Of a DNA stretch of 64,000 nt, positions 18,012-26,137 are shown in pieces. Source of the DNA: Pseudomonadales bacterium (GTDB taxonomy: Bacteria; Pseudomonadota; Gammaproteobacteria; Pseudomonadales; Azotimanducaceae); NCBI GenBank assembly GCA_028279305.1, contig JANQOA010000183.1, forward strand, positions 62,001 through 126,000. Reading direction: 5' to 3'. Under the pieces are notes generated by a model. That model saw only the letters and a program-made list of their open reading frames with translations. It was not told where the DNA came from and did no database searches. The position numbers and the translations under genes were made by a program. Every line of letters begins with the position of its first letter. Position 1 is the stretch's first letter.

Positions 18012-19070
18012 ATGGGAGAGAAGGCAGCTGGTTCAAACCGACACCCCGAGGACAGTCGTCTGGGCGCCTATTACATCCGGGGTTGTCTGCAGGGTGCGGT
18101 GCACAAAGGCTTCGATCCGCGGGAGATCATTACTAAAGCGGGTTTGGATTCGGCGATATATGACGATGACGACGCCACCATCGATGGTGAGGAGTTACAG
18201 CGGCTGGTGGTCACCACTCGAGATGTTCTGAACGATACGTATCTCGGATTCATGGATGTGCAGGGCAAGCTGCGCATGAGTTATCTGGCGTTCTCCTCAG
18301 CGATTAAGTGTGATTCTTTTGGAGAATCGCTCCATGAATTGGTGATATTCGTAAACGCTGTGCGCAACGATATTCGCATAGGTTACGAGGTTGATCGCGA
18401 CAATGACGAACTGATTCTTAAGCTTTACACCAGCGGCTTCGCCGAGGGAATCGACCCGCATCTCGCTTATTGGTTCGAAACCTATTGGTTCTATAAAGGC
18501 TTGTGTTGGCTTGTTGGCCAAAGGCTGCCGCTTAAGCGAATCTGTTTTCAAGGGGACAAAGCGCCTGAAGAAGTCGACTATGGCCTATTGTTCGACTGCC
18601 CCATTACGTACAACCAGGAGCAAGGGGCGATGTATCTGCCTCTGGACACGCTGAAGCTGTCGGTGATTCGAACCGAGGTTGAGTTACGTAATGGCGGCAT
18701 GACACGGGAGTATCCCAACTGGTTCGAGATCCCGGGAGAGGAGCAATCGTTGACCCACAAGGTTGAACAGTTATTAGTAGACCTTTACCAGGAGGGCGGC
18801 AACACGCCGACCCTGCAAGTTCTGGCCGATATTTTGTGTGCAAGCCCGAGGACAGTTTCGCGTCACTTACACAAAGAAAACGCTACCTTTCAGGACATCA
18901 AAGACAAGGTAAGGCGCCAACTGGCCGACCGTTTGCTGGCCACCACCCAGTTACCTGTCTCACAAATTGCCGAACGGGTGGGCTTTTGGGAACCGGCGGA
19001 TTTTACCCGCGCGTACGTGCGTTGGACGGGTGAGACACCTTCTGATTTCAGGGCCCGGCACTATTCTTAA
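18012..19070 (+). CDS. AraC-family transcriptional regulator
   Basis: A 352-residue regulator with an N-terminal ligand-sensing domain of the arabinose-binding-like type (RLGAYYIRGCLQGAVHKGFD) and a C-terminal AraC DNA-binding domain. The two HTH units are LQVLADILCASPRTVSRHLH and VSQIAERVGFWEPADFTRAY, ending in TGETPSDFRARHYS. ATG at 18012 has GAGAAGG about ten bases upstream; the frame is open back to ATG 17919. It stands between the TonB receptor operon (minus strand) and the carboxylesterase at 19206, so it is the likely regulator of one or both. Its ligand is unknown. Confidence 0.87.
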   Translation: MGEKAAGSNRHPEDSRLGAYYIRGCLQGAVHKGFDPREIITKAGLDSAIYDDDDATIDGEELQRLVVTTRDVLNDTYLGFMDVQGKLRMSYLAFSSAIKCDSFGESLHELVIFVNAVRNDIRIGYEVDRDNDELILKLYTSGFAEGIDPHLAYWFETYWFYKGLCWLVGQRLPLKRICFQGDKAPEEVDYGLLFDCPITYNQEQGAMYLPLDTLKLSVIRTEVELRNGGMTREYPNWFEIPGEEQSLTHKVEQLLVDLYQEGGNTPTLQVLADILCASPRTVSRHLHKENATFQDIKDKVRRQLADRLLATTQLPVSQIAERVGFWEPADFTRAYVRWTGETPSDFRARHYS

Positions 19071-19205
19071 CTTTCCCATTCCTCCGCTGGGATAAGTCCA
19101 CCTCGTCCTGAAATGCTCTACACCGTGGCGGGATCTGCCCGGCCCCGGACTTGCAAGCTCGCCTAACATTCAAGCTAGGGTGAACAAGAACGGCGAGGTG
19201 TTTGC

Positions 19206-20666
19206 ATGCTCGTTCAGACCGGCTTAGGTAAAATCAAAGGTCGAGCGTCGCTGTTATGGGACGGCATACAGGTGTTTTTGGGGATACCGTTTGCCCATCC
19301 GCCAGTGGGTTCCCTGCGCTGGAAGCCGCCGCAGAGATTGCCCGGATGGTCGGGGGTGCTGGACGCGTCACGCTATCCAAACCGCTGTTTGCAGCCGGAT
19401 TTTCCCGCTGCGCTGGCGGACGTACCCATGCAGGGTGTGCTCTCCGAGGATTGCTTGTATTTGAATGTATGGGCGCCGGAACCCGATGGGCGCAAGCGAC
19501 CGGTGTTGTTTTACATTCATGGGGGTGGCTACGCCGCAGGTTCTGCCAATGATCTTGATCCCAGTCACTTCGCGCTGCAGCAGGATGTGGTGGTGGTTGC
19601 CGCTAATTACCGATTGGGCAATTTTGGTTTTTTCGATTTGAGCTCATGCTCGCCTGAATACAGCGGCAGCGGCGCCTTGGGGTTCCTGGACCAGATCCTT
19701 GCACTGAGATGGGTGCGGGATCACATCGACGACTTTGGCGGTAATCCGGACAACGTAACGCTGATTGGGTGCAGCGCGGGTGGCGGTTCGGTGCTGACTT
19801 TGCAGGCAGCGCCCGCCGCTAATGGCCTGTTTCACAAGGGTATTGCGCTCAGCCCTGGCGAAATTTTTTCTGCACGTATGGACATTGGTGCGGCACAAGC
19901 AGCTTATCTTGGCATGCACAAAGCGGAGTTTCTTGATTACGCGCTCAAGCTAAGCTCGGAGGAAGTGTTTGGGATGCCCCTGCAACTTGGAACCGGTGCG
20001 CTCGCCTGTGTGGATGGTGAGGTGATCAAAAGTACGGCAGCGAAGGCGATCGCCGAGAATCCGAATCCGATCCCAATGGTGATTGGTAGCTGTAAAGACG
20101 AGGGCCGATTGCTCACACCGATGGTTGCTGCTGATGCCGGGGCCCTGGCCAGCGTGTTGGAAGGCATGTGCGCCAAGATGGGTGGTGCGCCTTATAGGTC
20201 TTATCTGCAACAAACCTTTGGTGACGGCTTCATGGAGGCGAAAATGACCCGGCTGTGGGATGACTACTTTCGTGGCGGAGTGGTGCGCAACGCTGAAGCC
20301 TGCGCCCTCGCTGGAGGCCAGGTCTGGGTATTTAACTTTGATGTTCCGACGGAGCATGTGTTAGGCACAACCCATGCCAGCGATCTGCCCTTTGTTTTCA
20401 ATCTTTTCCCGGAAGATCGTCCCTTAATCACGTTCCATGACCGGGACGACCCCAGCGTAAGGGAGATAGCGCAAAGTTGGAGTAATACCCTGGGCGCGTT
20501 TGTACGCAGCGGCACACCACGTGACGCCACCCTGCCGAGTTGGCCTCGGTACGATCTCGAGCAGCGGCTGTGTTTGCAGATTGAGCGGGATTACTCCCTG
20601 GTAATCGACCCGGATGCGGAGCGTCGGCCGGTCTTTGAATTAGCTGAGAGGGTCGTCGCGAACTAG
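19206..20666 (+). CDS. type-B carboxylesterase
   Basis: A 486-residue alpha/beta hydrolase of the cholinesterase-like family. EDCLYLNVWAP at 81-91 and YIHGGGYAAGS at 103-113 are clear. The nucleophile elbow reads GCSAGGGS with Ser190; the residue before Ser is Cys instead of the usual Glu. The His is in THASDLPFVF near 387. There is no signal peptide, so it acts in the cytoplasm. It probably cleaves bulky esters. It is a paralog of the gene at 22952; together they flank the MFS carrier and nitroreductase genes. GGCGAGG lies seven bases before the ATG. Confidence 0.88.
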   Translation: MLVQTGLGKIKGRASLLWDGIQVFLGIPFAHPPVGSLRWKPPQRLPGWSGVLDASRYPNRCLQPDFPAALADVPMQGVLSEDCLYLNVWAPEPDGRKRPVLFYIHGGGYAAGSANDLDPSHFALQQDVVVVAANYRLGNFGFFDLSSCSPEYSGSGALGFLDQILALRWVRDHIDDFGGNPDNVTLIGCSAGGGSVLTLQAAPAANGLFHKGIALSPGEIFSARMDIGAAQAAYLGMHKAEFLDYALKLSSEEVFGMPLQLGTGALACVDGEVIKSTAAKAIAENPNPIPMVIGSCKDEGRLLTPMVAADAGALASVLEGMCAKMGGAPYRSYLQQTFGDGFMEAKMTRLWDDYFRGGVVRNAEACALAGGQVWVFNFDVPTEHVLGTTHASDLPFVFNLFPEDRPLITFHDRDDPSVREIAQSWSNTLGAFVRSGTPRDATLPSWPRYDLEQRLCLQIERDYSLVIDPDAERRPVFELAERVVAN

Positions 20667-20683
20667 CTGATTTGGAACTCGCT

Positions 20684-22102
20684 TCAGGTGGCGCGTGCAT
20701 CTAGCTCAGCCCTGATGCTGGCGTGCTGTGCCCGGCTGACGCGCAAACGGCTTGCGAACAGATAGGGAACGGCGAGGACAAGCGCCAGACCGGGGCCCAT
20801 TACCAACCCTAGCTCGAATAAGACACCATCTTCGACGGTACCGGGTGCCGCACCTGCCGGCATTTCTATCATTGTCAGAACGAGGCCGCCCGCGAACGTG
20901 CCAATACCGGTGACGAATTTGATGGAAAACCCCTGCGCCGCGAAAAACATGCCTTCCTGCCTTTTGCCGGAATGTAACTCTTGCTCGTCTGTGATGTCGG
21001 CAATCAGTGAAGCGGTCACGGCGCCGAACCAGATCAGGACGGCAATGCTGATATAGGCGTGTAAAACCACCAGCACGAATAGGCTGGTCGTGTGGTTTTC
21101 CGGCATCCAGCCAAGTAATCGGCCGGGAATGAACCACAGCGTGTTGAGCACCATAAGCACAATACACAGTTTGAGCGCCACTTGCTTTTCAACCCGCGCA
21201 TTTAACCAACTCAAGGCCACGATCATCAGCAAGGTGGGGATCACCGAGGTCATCGATTGGATAAACAGTTGATGGGTGCTCAACTCCCAGAAGTAGGTGT
21301 TGATGTGGGTGGTCAAAGCGGTAAATAGCCCGGTAAATACACCAAATGTCAGAAGTACAAAGAACAGCATGCGGAAGTTCCTGTTTTTCATTGCTGTCCA
21401 GATGTCGCGCAGAATATTTGTGATGCTGAACCGCTCTCGGTGATAGGGAGTGGGTAATTTCTTGATCCGCGATGAGGTGCCGCCTATGGCGGTCGCTGCA
21501 AACAGGATTACCAGAACGAATGCGATCATACCGAATTGATGGTAATTGGCTTCGATCATGCGCCCATCCATATCACCGTCGCCTTGAAAGACAAGTCCCC
21601 AGGCGGCGCTGGTTAAGAGAATAGCCCCCAACCAATGGACCACTGTACGCAAACCGGTGATGGAAGACCTTTCCACGTAGTCTGAAGACAGCTCCGCACC
21701 TAAGGCCAGATACGGCACGCTGAACAAGGTGAAAAACGTCCGCAACAGAATGCATACGATTAACATCCAGCCGAGTGTTTGCCACTCTGTTAATCCGGCA
21801 GGTACGGCAAACAGAAGATACAAACAGATGGCCATCGGTAGGGCCCCCAGCAACATAAGCGGATGTCTTCGGCCCCAGCGTGTGCGTAGATTGTCGGATA
21901 TTGAACCGACAATAGGATCTGTCACGGCATCCCAGGTCATAGCGACCAGCAGCACCGTACCCGCCAGATTACCCGCAACACCCTGGATGCTGGTGTAGTA
22001 AAAAAGGACAAAGGCGCCAAATGCCACGTCTTTGACGACAAATGTCAGGGTTCCAGTGGCGTAGGCTAATCGGAAGGCAAGGGGGCTGCGCTTTCTATCC
22101 AT
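20684..22102 (-). CDS. MFS transporter of the GPH (sugar:cation symporter-like) type
   Basis: A 472-residue membrane protein with about twelve hydrophobic segments. The loop DAVTDPIVGSISDNLRTRWG near the second and third segments, followed by RRHPLMLLGALPM, is the MFS_2/GPH signature. It would carry a small substrate across the inner membrane with H+ or Na+. ATG at 22102 overlaps the end of the nitroreductase gene by eight bases, so the two are coupled; the longer frame to 22198 would lie inside that gene. Relatives in this family carry sugars, but several in catabolic clusters carry steroids or other organic acids, so the substrate is open. Confidence 0.87.
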   Translation of the reverse strand: MDRKRSPLAFRLAYATGTLTFVVKDVAFGAFVLFYYTSIQGVAGNLAGTVLLVAMTWDAVTDPIVGSISDNLRTRWGRRHPLMLLGALPMAICLYLLFAVPAGLTEWQTLGWMLIVCILLRTFFTLFSVPYLALGAELSSDYVERSSITGLRTVVHWLGAILLTSAAWGLVFQGDGDMDGRMIEANYHQFGMIAFVLVILFAATAIGGTSSRIKKLPTPYHRERFSITNILRDIWTAMKNRNFRMLFFVLLTFGVFTGLFTALTTHINTYFWELSTHQLFIQSMTSVIPTLLMIVALSWLNARVEKQVALKLCIVLMVLNTLWFIPGRLLGWMPENHTTSLFVLVVLHAYISIAVLIWFGAVTASLIADITDEQELHSGKRQEGMFFAAQGFSIKFVTGIGTFAGGLVLTMIEMPAGAAPGTVEDGVLFELGLVMGPGLALVLAVPYLFASRLRVSRAQHASIRAELDARAT

Positions 22103-22775
22103 CGACAAAACCGATAAAGCAAGCAGCCTCGTCCAGGGTCTTTCGCGTTGAAACAACATGGTTTGCAGGAAAATTGTTGTCCGGCCAACCCATCGCAATA
22201 CAAATCATGATGACCTCATCCTCGGGGATTTGTGCGTGTTTCCTGATAACGGGAGATTGCATGATGCCCTGGCTATTGATCACACAGCCGAGCCCCCTTG
22301 ACCACGCGGCGTTCACGATGGCGTTTGCCACTGCACCACAATCAAAAGGCCCGATGTCGCCGCCGTGAATGGAGCGGTCGTACGTCACGACGATGCACAC
22401 TGGGGCGTCAAATTGCCGAAACCCACGCAGGCCCCATTGCATACGCTTTTCTTTGTCCTTCCAGCTGATCTGCATGGCATCGAATAACTGTGAAGCAATC
22501 ACCTTCTGCCGCATACGGTGGATGCCCTGGTACGGCCCGTGCTCGCGAAACTCCCTGGATTCCGGCACTCCGTTTAGAGTGCGCTCGAGGTTTTCCCGGG
22601 CAATATGATGCAGCGGCTCGCCGGTCACGACATGAAAGTGCCAGGGTTGGGTGTTGAGCGAAGAGGGCGCACGCATGGCCAATTGCAGCACGTCCTTAAT
22701 GAGCGCTTTGGCGACGGGTTTTTGCAGGTAACCGCGAATGCTCCGACGGCCTTTCACTACGTCATCGTACTGCAT
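22095..22775 (-). CDS. nitroreductase-family FMN oxidoreductase
   Basis: A 226-residue protein of the nitroreductase fold. The N-terminal RRSIRGYLQKPV and RAPSSLNTQPWHFHVV at 36-51 are FMN-binding signatures, and GLGCVINSQG plus IAMGWPDN are typical of the C-terminal half. It would reduce a small organic molecule (nitro, quinone or enone group) with NAD(P)H. Family members also act in dehalogenation and in steroid or flavin chemistry. It is the first gene of a two-gene unit with the MFS carrier and is divergent from the carboxylesterase at 22952. Confidence 0.87.
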   Translation of the reverse strand: MQYDDVVKGRRSIRGYLQKPVAKALIKDVLQLAMRAPSSLNTQPWHFHVVTGEPLHHIARENLERTLNGVPESREFREHGPYQGIHRMRQKVIASQLFDAMQISWKDKEKRMQWGLRGFRQFDAPVCIVVTYDRSIHGGDIGPFDCGAVANAIVNAAWSRGLGCVINSQGIMQSPVIRKHAQIPEDEVIMICIAMGWPDNNFPANHVVSTRKTLDEAACFIGFVDG

Positions 22776-22786
22776 CAGTCTACTCC

Positions 22787-22899
22787 GGAAGTTGGGGGCA
22801 GTTTCGGGTGTATCTGGAACTTAAGGAATGGACATGCCGGACAGTTGACCAAGCAAAAGTAGACCACCCTGACGACCTAGACCACATTCGCCAACTTCC
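22787..22899. promoter_or_regulatory. divergent promoter region with a split perfect inverted repeat
   Basis: The 176-base gap between the nitroreductase and carboxylesterase start codons contains GGAAGTTGG at 22787-22795 and its exact reverse complement CCAACTTCC at 22891-22899. A shared regulator binding both sites could control both genes. The sites are about 100 bases apart, so looping or two separate operators would be needed. No protein is known to bind here. Confidence 0.35.
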
Positions 22900-22951
22900 T
22901 TGGCCGGTTCGGCCATGGTTAATATAACCCCCTCTGTGGGAGTCTGGAGTT

Positions 22952-24406
22952 ATGACGATTATCAACACACGCCTGGGTGCCGTAGAAGGCGCGGACCAGG
23001 ACGGTTATGTCTCATTCCTGGGGCTTCCGTTTGCTGCCCCGCCTGTTGGGGCCCTGCGCTGGCAGCCGCCGCAACGGCCTGGGTCCTGGAGCGGTGTTTA
23101 TGATGCAACACAACATCCCAACCGGTGCTTTCAGCCACCTTATCCCGGCACGCTCGGTTCGCCGGATTTTCCGGGTGAACTCAGTGAAGATTGTTTATAC
23201 CTCAACATACACACACCGGCGGCTGATGCAAAAAGGCGCCCGGTTTTGGTGTACATCCACGGCGGTGGCTATGTTGCCGGTTCTGCAAACGATTTAGACG
23301 CCAGTACGCTTTGTGCAAAGCATGACGTGCTCTTTGTCGCCATGAACTATCGGCTGGGACTGTTTGGTTTTATGGACTTGAGCCGCATTGGACCGGAGTA
23401 CGCAACTTCAGCTTCGCTGGGTTTTCAAGATCAGATTGCGGCACTCCGTTGGATTCGGGAGAACATTCAAGACTACGGTGGTGATCCGGAGAACATCACG
23501 ATTAACGGCGTTAGCGCGGGTGCGGGTTCGGTGCTGGCGATGATGTCGGCGCCGGATGCAAAGGGGCTGTTTCAAAAGGCAGTTGCCTTCAGTCCGGCAG
23601 AACTCGCGCTTGAAGTACCGGATATGGCGGGGGGTTATGCGGAGGCGTTGTCTATGTCGGAACAAGCCTTTTTTGAGCACGCGTCAGGTTTGTCAGGAGC
23701 TGAGTTGCTGGAACTGCAAAACGACACTGGATTGGGCATGGGAGCGGCTGTGGATGGACATACGATTGCCGCACCGATCGACCAGGCCCTGCGTGAGGGT
23801 ATCAATCGTGTACCGCTACTCATCGGTAATTGTGAAAAAGAAGGCACTATGCTGGTGGCATCTGTTGATGAAGACGCAAATCTCGATCAGGAAGCCATGT
23901 TGGAAGGCATCGCCCACACAATTTCAGCAGGGAATGTCGACGCGTATAAAATTTACCTGGGACGGCGAACCGCTGAGGTGAACTCCGGCGAGCACATGGC
24001 ACAAATCTGGACAGATTACTTTCGCGCGCCGGTTTTACGCACTGCTCAGACAGCAGCGGATGTGGGGCTAAATGCCTGGGTATATAGCTTTGAAGTACCC
24101 ACAGATCGACCGTTTGGCTGTACACACTCCGCGGATATGCCCTTCAGCTACTTCCTGTTTGAACGGGCGTTGGAAGAAGACTTCGAGTTTCCGTTTCATC
24201 CCAACACCGAGGAAAATCGGGCGTTGGCCGAGATCTGGTCGGCATCGTTCGCCAGTTTTTTACGGACCGGTGACCCCAACTGTGATGATTTGCCTGAGTG
24301 GCAACCCTATAGCCGCGAATCGCGTGTGACCATGGTGGTGCGGGAAACTGCCCGGACGGTGGAAAACTACGATGGGAAAGATGCAATTGAAGCTTATGGG
24401 TTGTGA
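22952..24406 (+). CDS. type-B carboxylesterase, second copy
   Basis: A 484-residue paralog of the gene at 19206. SEDCLYLNIHTP near 78-89 and YIHGGGYVAGSANDLD at 101-116 are conserved; the latter is identical in pattern to the first copy. The nucleophile elbow is GVSAGAGS with Ser188, again without the usual Glu before Ser. The His lies in THSADMPFSY near 391. No signal peptide. GGAG lies eight bases before the ATG. The copies differ in the elbow and the acyl-pocket region, so they may prefer different esters of one substrate class. Confidence 0.88.
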   Translation: MTIINTRLGAVEGADQDGYVSFLGLPFAAPPVGALRWQPPQRPGSWSGVYDATQHPNRCFQPPYPGTLGSPDFPGELSEDCLYLNIHTPAADAKRRPVLVYIHGGGYVAGSANDLDASTLCAKHDVLFVAMNYRLGLFGFMDLSRIGPEYATSASLGFQDQIAALRWIRENIQDYGGDPENITINGVSAGAGSVLAMMSAPDAKGLFQKAVAFSPAELALEVPDMAGGYAEALSMSEQAFFEHASGLSGAELLELQNDTGLGMGAAVDGHTIAAPIDQALREGINRVPLLIGNCEKEGTMLVASVDEDANLDQEAMLEGIAHTISAGNVDAYKIYLGRRTAEVNSGEHMAQIWTDYFRAPVLRTAQTAADVGLNAWVYSFEVPTDRPFGCTHSADMPFSYFLFERALEEDFEFPFHPNTEENRALAEIWSASFASFLRTGDPNCDDLPEWQPYSRESRVTMVVRETARTVENYDGKDAIEAYGL

Positions 24407-24447
24407 CAGGCGTTTCACCAAGATTGTAGACATTTTCACTTAGTGTT

Positions 24448-24552
24448 TTACTCGTGTAGAGTTTGCAAACGGCGACCTTGCTGTAGGTGTTCATGATAGG
24501 GGCTGGATTCATCTAAGGCATAAACCAGTAGATTAACGTCTGGAAGAATCAA
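24448..24552 (-). pseudogene. truncated VapC-like PIN-domain toxin remnant
   Basis: From TTG at 24552 the frame reads MILPDVNLLVYALDESSPY and stops at 24448 after 34 residues. The start matches the N-terminus of PIN-domain (VapC) toxins, with the first metal-binding Asp at residue 5 (LPDVNLLVYA). Full-length VapC proteins are about 130-140 residues and carry three further acidic residues, all missing here, so the gene is a 3'-deleted remnant. The TTG overlaps the stop of a frame on the same strand (TTGA), which is the usual vapB-vapC arrangement. Confidence 0.6.
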
Positions 24553-24680
24553 CGCTCGCCGTCTATAAACGCATCTGTCCCCAACTCATCGACAAGTTCA
24601 TTAAACCGCAATGCAATCGCCAGGTCGTTGGGTACAGAACTATGAGTCGAATTTTTGAAGTCAAATCCGTCGCACACGCA
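24549..24680 (-). pseudogene. C-terminal fragment upstream of the PIN remnant (possible antitoxin end)
   Basis: An open frame ends with TGA at 24549 in the translation ALRFNELVDELGTDAFIDGE followed by Arg, directly overlapping the start of the PIN remnant. Its codon pattern looks coding and the position is that of an antitoxin gene, but no start codon with a ribosome site is visible upstream and I do not recognise a VapB DNA-binding domain. The remaining bases of the 331-base gap (24407-24737) show nothing else I can name. Confidence 0.3.
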
Positions 24681-24737
24681 GGCTCTGAATGACCAAAGAA
24701 ACAGCCAGGCACTCGGTCAGGAAAAAGAGAGCTAACA

Positions 24738-25430
24738 TTGGTTGACCACAATACTGTCTATAACTCGAGCTCAAAAGACTATGACTTGCTTGTTAGTAGA
24801 GAAGACTACTTAGGTAACTTGTGGGCAGAAATCGATCGCATTTGTAACCCCCAGGGTTTGGATGTTATCGAAAGCGGCGCCGGGACAGGGCGGTTAACGA
24901 CACGACTGGTAGAGAAAGCGCGGTTTGTATCCGCCTATGATCTTTCAAGCCATATGCTGAGTTGCTGCGAAGAGAACCTTCGCAAAACGAAACTAACAAA
25001 TTGGCACCTGGGTGTCGCAAGCCACGAAAAGCTGCCAATACCAGACGTACCAGCGGACCTTTTCATATCAGGTTGGGCACTGTGTTATTCAGTGGTTTCT
25101 TATAAACACACCTGGAAAAAAGATCTGGGGGCTCTAGTTGATCGGTTCCGCTCTATGCTACGCAGAGGGGGAACCTTAATCATCATTGAAACACTGGGCA
25201 CAGGTAGCGAGAATCCGGCACCGCCCTCAAACATGATCGATTATCTTGGGTATCTGGAACACGTGGGATTCTCAAAAAGCGTTGTCAGGACAGATTATCA
25301 ATTTGAGTCCGTCGATGAAGCAGAGTATCTGTGCAAATTCTTTTTTGGCGATAAGCTCGCTGAACGAGTCAGAACGAAGCAGGTTATGCGGCTTCCCGAG
25401 TGCACTGGCGTTTATCATTTGGTCACGTAG
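24738..25430 (+). CDS. class I SAM-dependent methyltransferase
   Basis: A 230-residue Rossmann-fold methyltransferase. Motif I is DVIESGAGTGRLTTRLVEKA at 42-61, with the acidic residue of motif II in VSAYDLSSHM near 64-73 and FISGWALCYS as the motif IV region. The family acts on small molecules, but the substrate is not evident. TTG at 24738 is the only start-like codon after the upstream stop at 24690, with a weak AAGAGAG before it. The gene stands alone between the toxin remnant and the convergent DUF4259 gene. Confidence 0.75.
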   Translation: MVDHNTVYNSSSKDYDLLVSREDYLGNLWAEIDRICNPQGLDVIESGAGTGRLTTRLVEKARFVSAYDLSSHMLSCCEENLRKTKLTNWHLGVASHEKLPIPDVPADLFISGWALCYSVVSYKHTWKKDLGALVDRFRSMLRRGGTLIIIETLGTGSENPAPPSNMIDYLGYLEHVGFSKSVVRTDYQFESVDEAEYLCKFFFGDKLAERVRTKQVMRLPECTGVYHLVT

Positions 25431-25514
25431 CGAACGGGTTGTCCCAGGAACGGCGGGAAAGTAATCCCGTTCAACGCTCCAAACCGCGAGCATGTCGGTC
25501 AGCGTTCCGCTTCG

Positions 25515-25982
25515 TCAGGTGTCATCTGCTTTCCCCTTCGTTGCGTTTTCTATCAGCTTCTGCAGGTCCTGATCGAAGCCCATTCGCTCCTTTAACTCGC
25601 GAATTGAGTTGTACCATTCTGAGGGATCGCTTTCTTCCCATAGATTCTTCAGCTCAGAGGCATCTTCAGACGTGGCCAGGTGGAGTGCCCCGGCTGCTTT
25701 CCTGGAAAGAGCGTCTAGATCTTTGGGTCGATTTTCCGCGATCCAAGATGACAGGGTTTCGGGTAGGGCCTTGCTCGCGGCGCCACGTAGTGCTGCAATA
25801 ACCTCCGCTCCGACTATTACGGCACACGCGAGATCCAGTTCGATAAAGTTCTGTTCACTGAGTTCGCGGCCACACTCGAGAAAGGAAGCCTCGATTGATC
25901 CGTAAGAATTGGATTCGACAATTTGATCGACAGTATCCAGCGCTGCATCGTTTTCGAAGCTGTCATGTCCCCATGTACCCAT
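25515..25982 (-). CDS. DUF4259-family protein
   Basis: A 155-residue soluble protein. The N-terminal MGTWGHDSFENDAALDTVDQ is the DUF4259 signature (MGTWGxxxFENDxALD). The family function is unknown. ATG at 25982 places that conserved Met first; the frame runs 11 codons further but those residues do not match the family. The gene is divergent from the MalT-like regulator, with 155 bases between them that contain a repeated GGGTCCA element near 26032 and 26059. Confidence 0.75.
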   Translation of the reverse strand: MGTWGHDSFENDAALDTVDQIVESNSYGSIEASFLECGRELSEQNFIELDLACAVIVGAEVIAALRGAASKALPETLSSWIAENRPKDLDALSRKAAGALHLATSEDASELKNLWEESDPSEWYNSIRELKERMGFDQDLQKLIENATKGKADDT

Positions 25983-26112
25983 TCTTTGGCCTCTTTTTCG
26001 ATGCGTCAGATTCAAAGCTCATTCTCCCTGGGTCCAGCACTGCGGTAAAGATGCCGGGGTCCAAGCGCTGGATTCGCCGTTGACGTAAATCCCGGGGCCG
26101 TTACTATCTAAC

Positions 26113-26132
26113 CCTACCCACCTCCAGGTAGG
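26113..26132 (+). promoter_or_regulatory. inverted repeat overlapping the ribosome site of the MalT-like regulator
   Basis: CCTACC (26113-26118) and GGTAGG (26127-26132) form a perfect 6-base inverted repeat with an 8-base loop; the right arm contains the purine-rich Shine-Dalgarno stretch before GTG 26138. The left part, CCTACCCACCTCCAG, recurs with one mismatch at 28802-28816 in front of the TonB receptor. It could be a DNA operator for the regulator itself, an RNA hairpin masking the ribosome site, or both. Confidence 0.5.
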
Positions 26133-26137
26133 CCGCT

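Noticed and set aside
25431..25514. Partly complementary GAACGG...CCGTTC stretch between convergent genes
   Set aside because: The stem needs a bulge and lacks a T run; it may be a weak terminator but evidence is too thin.
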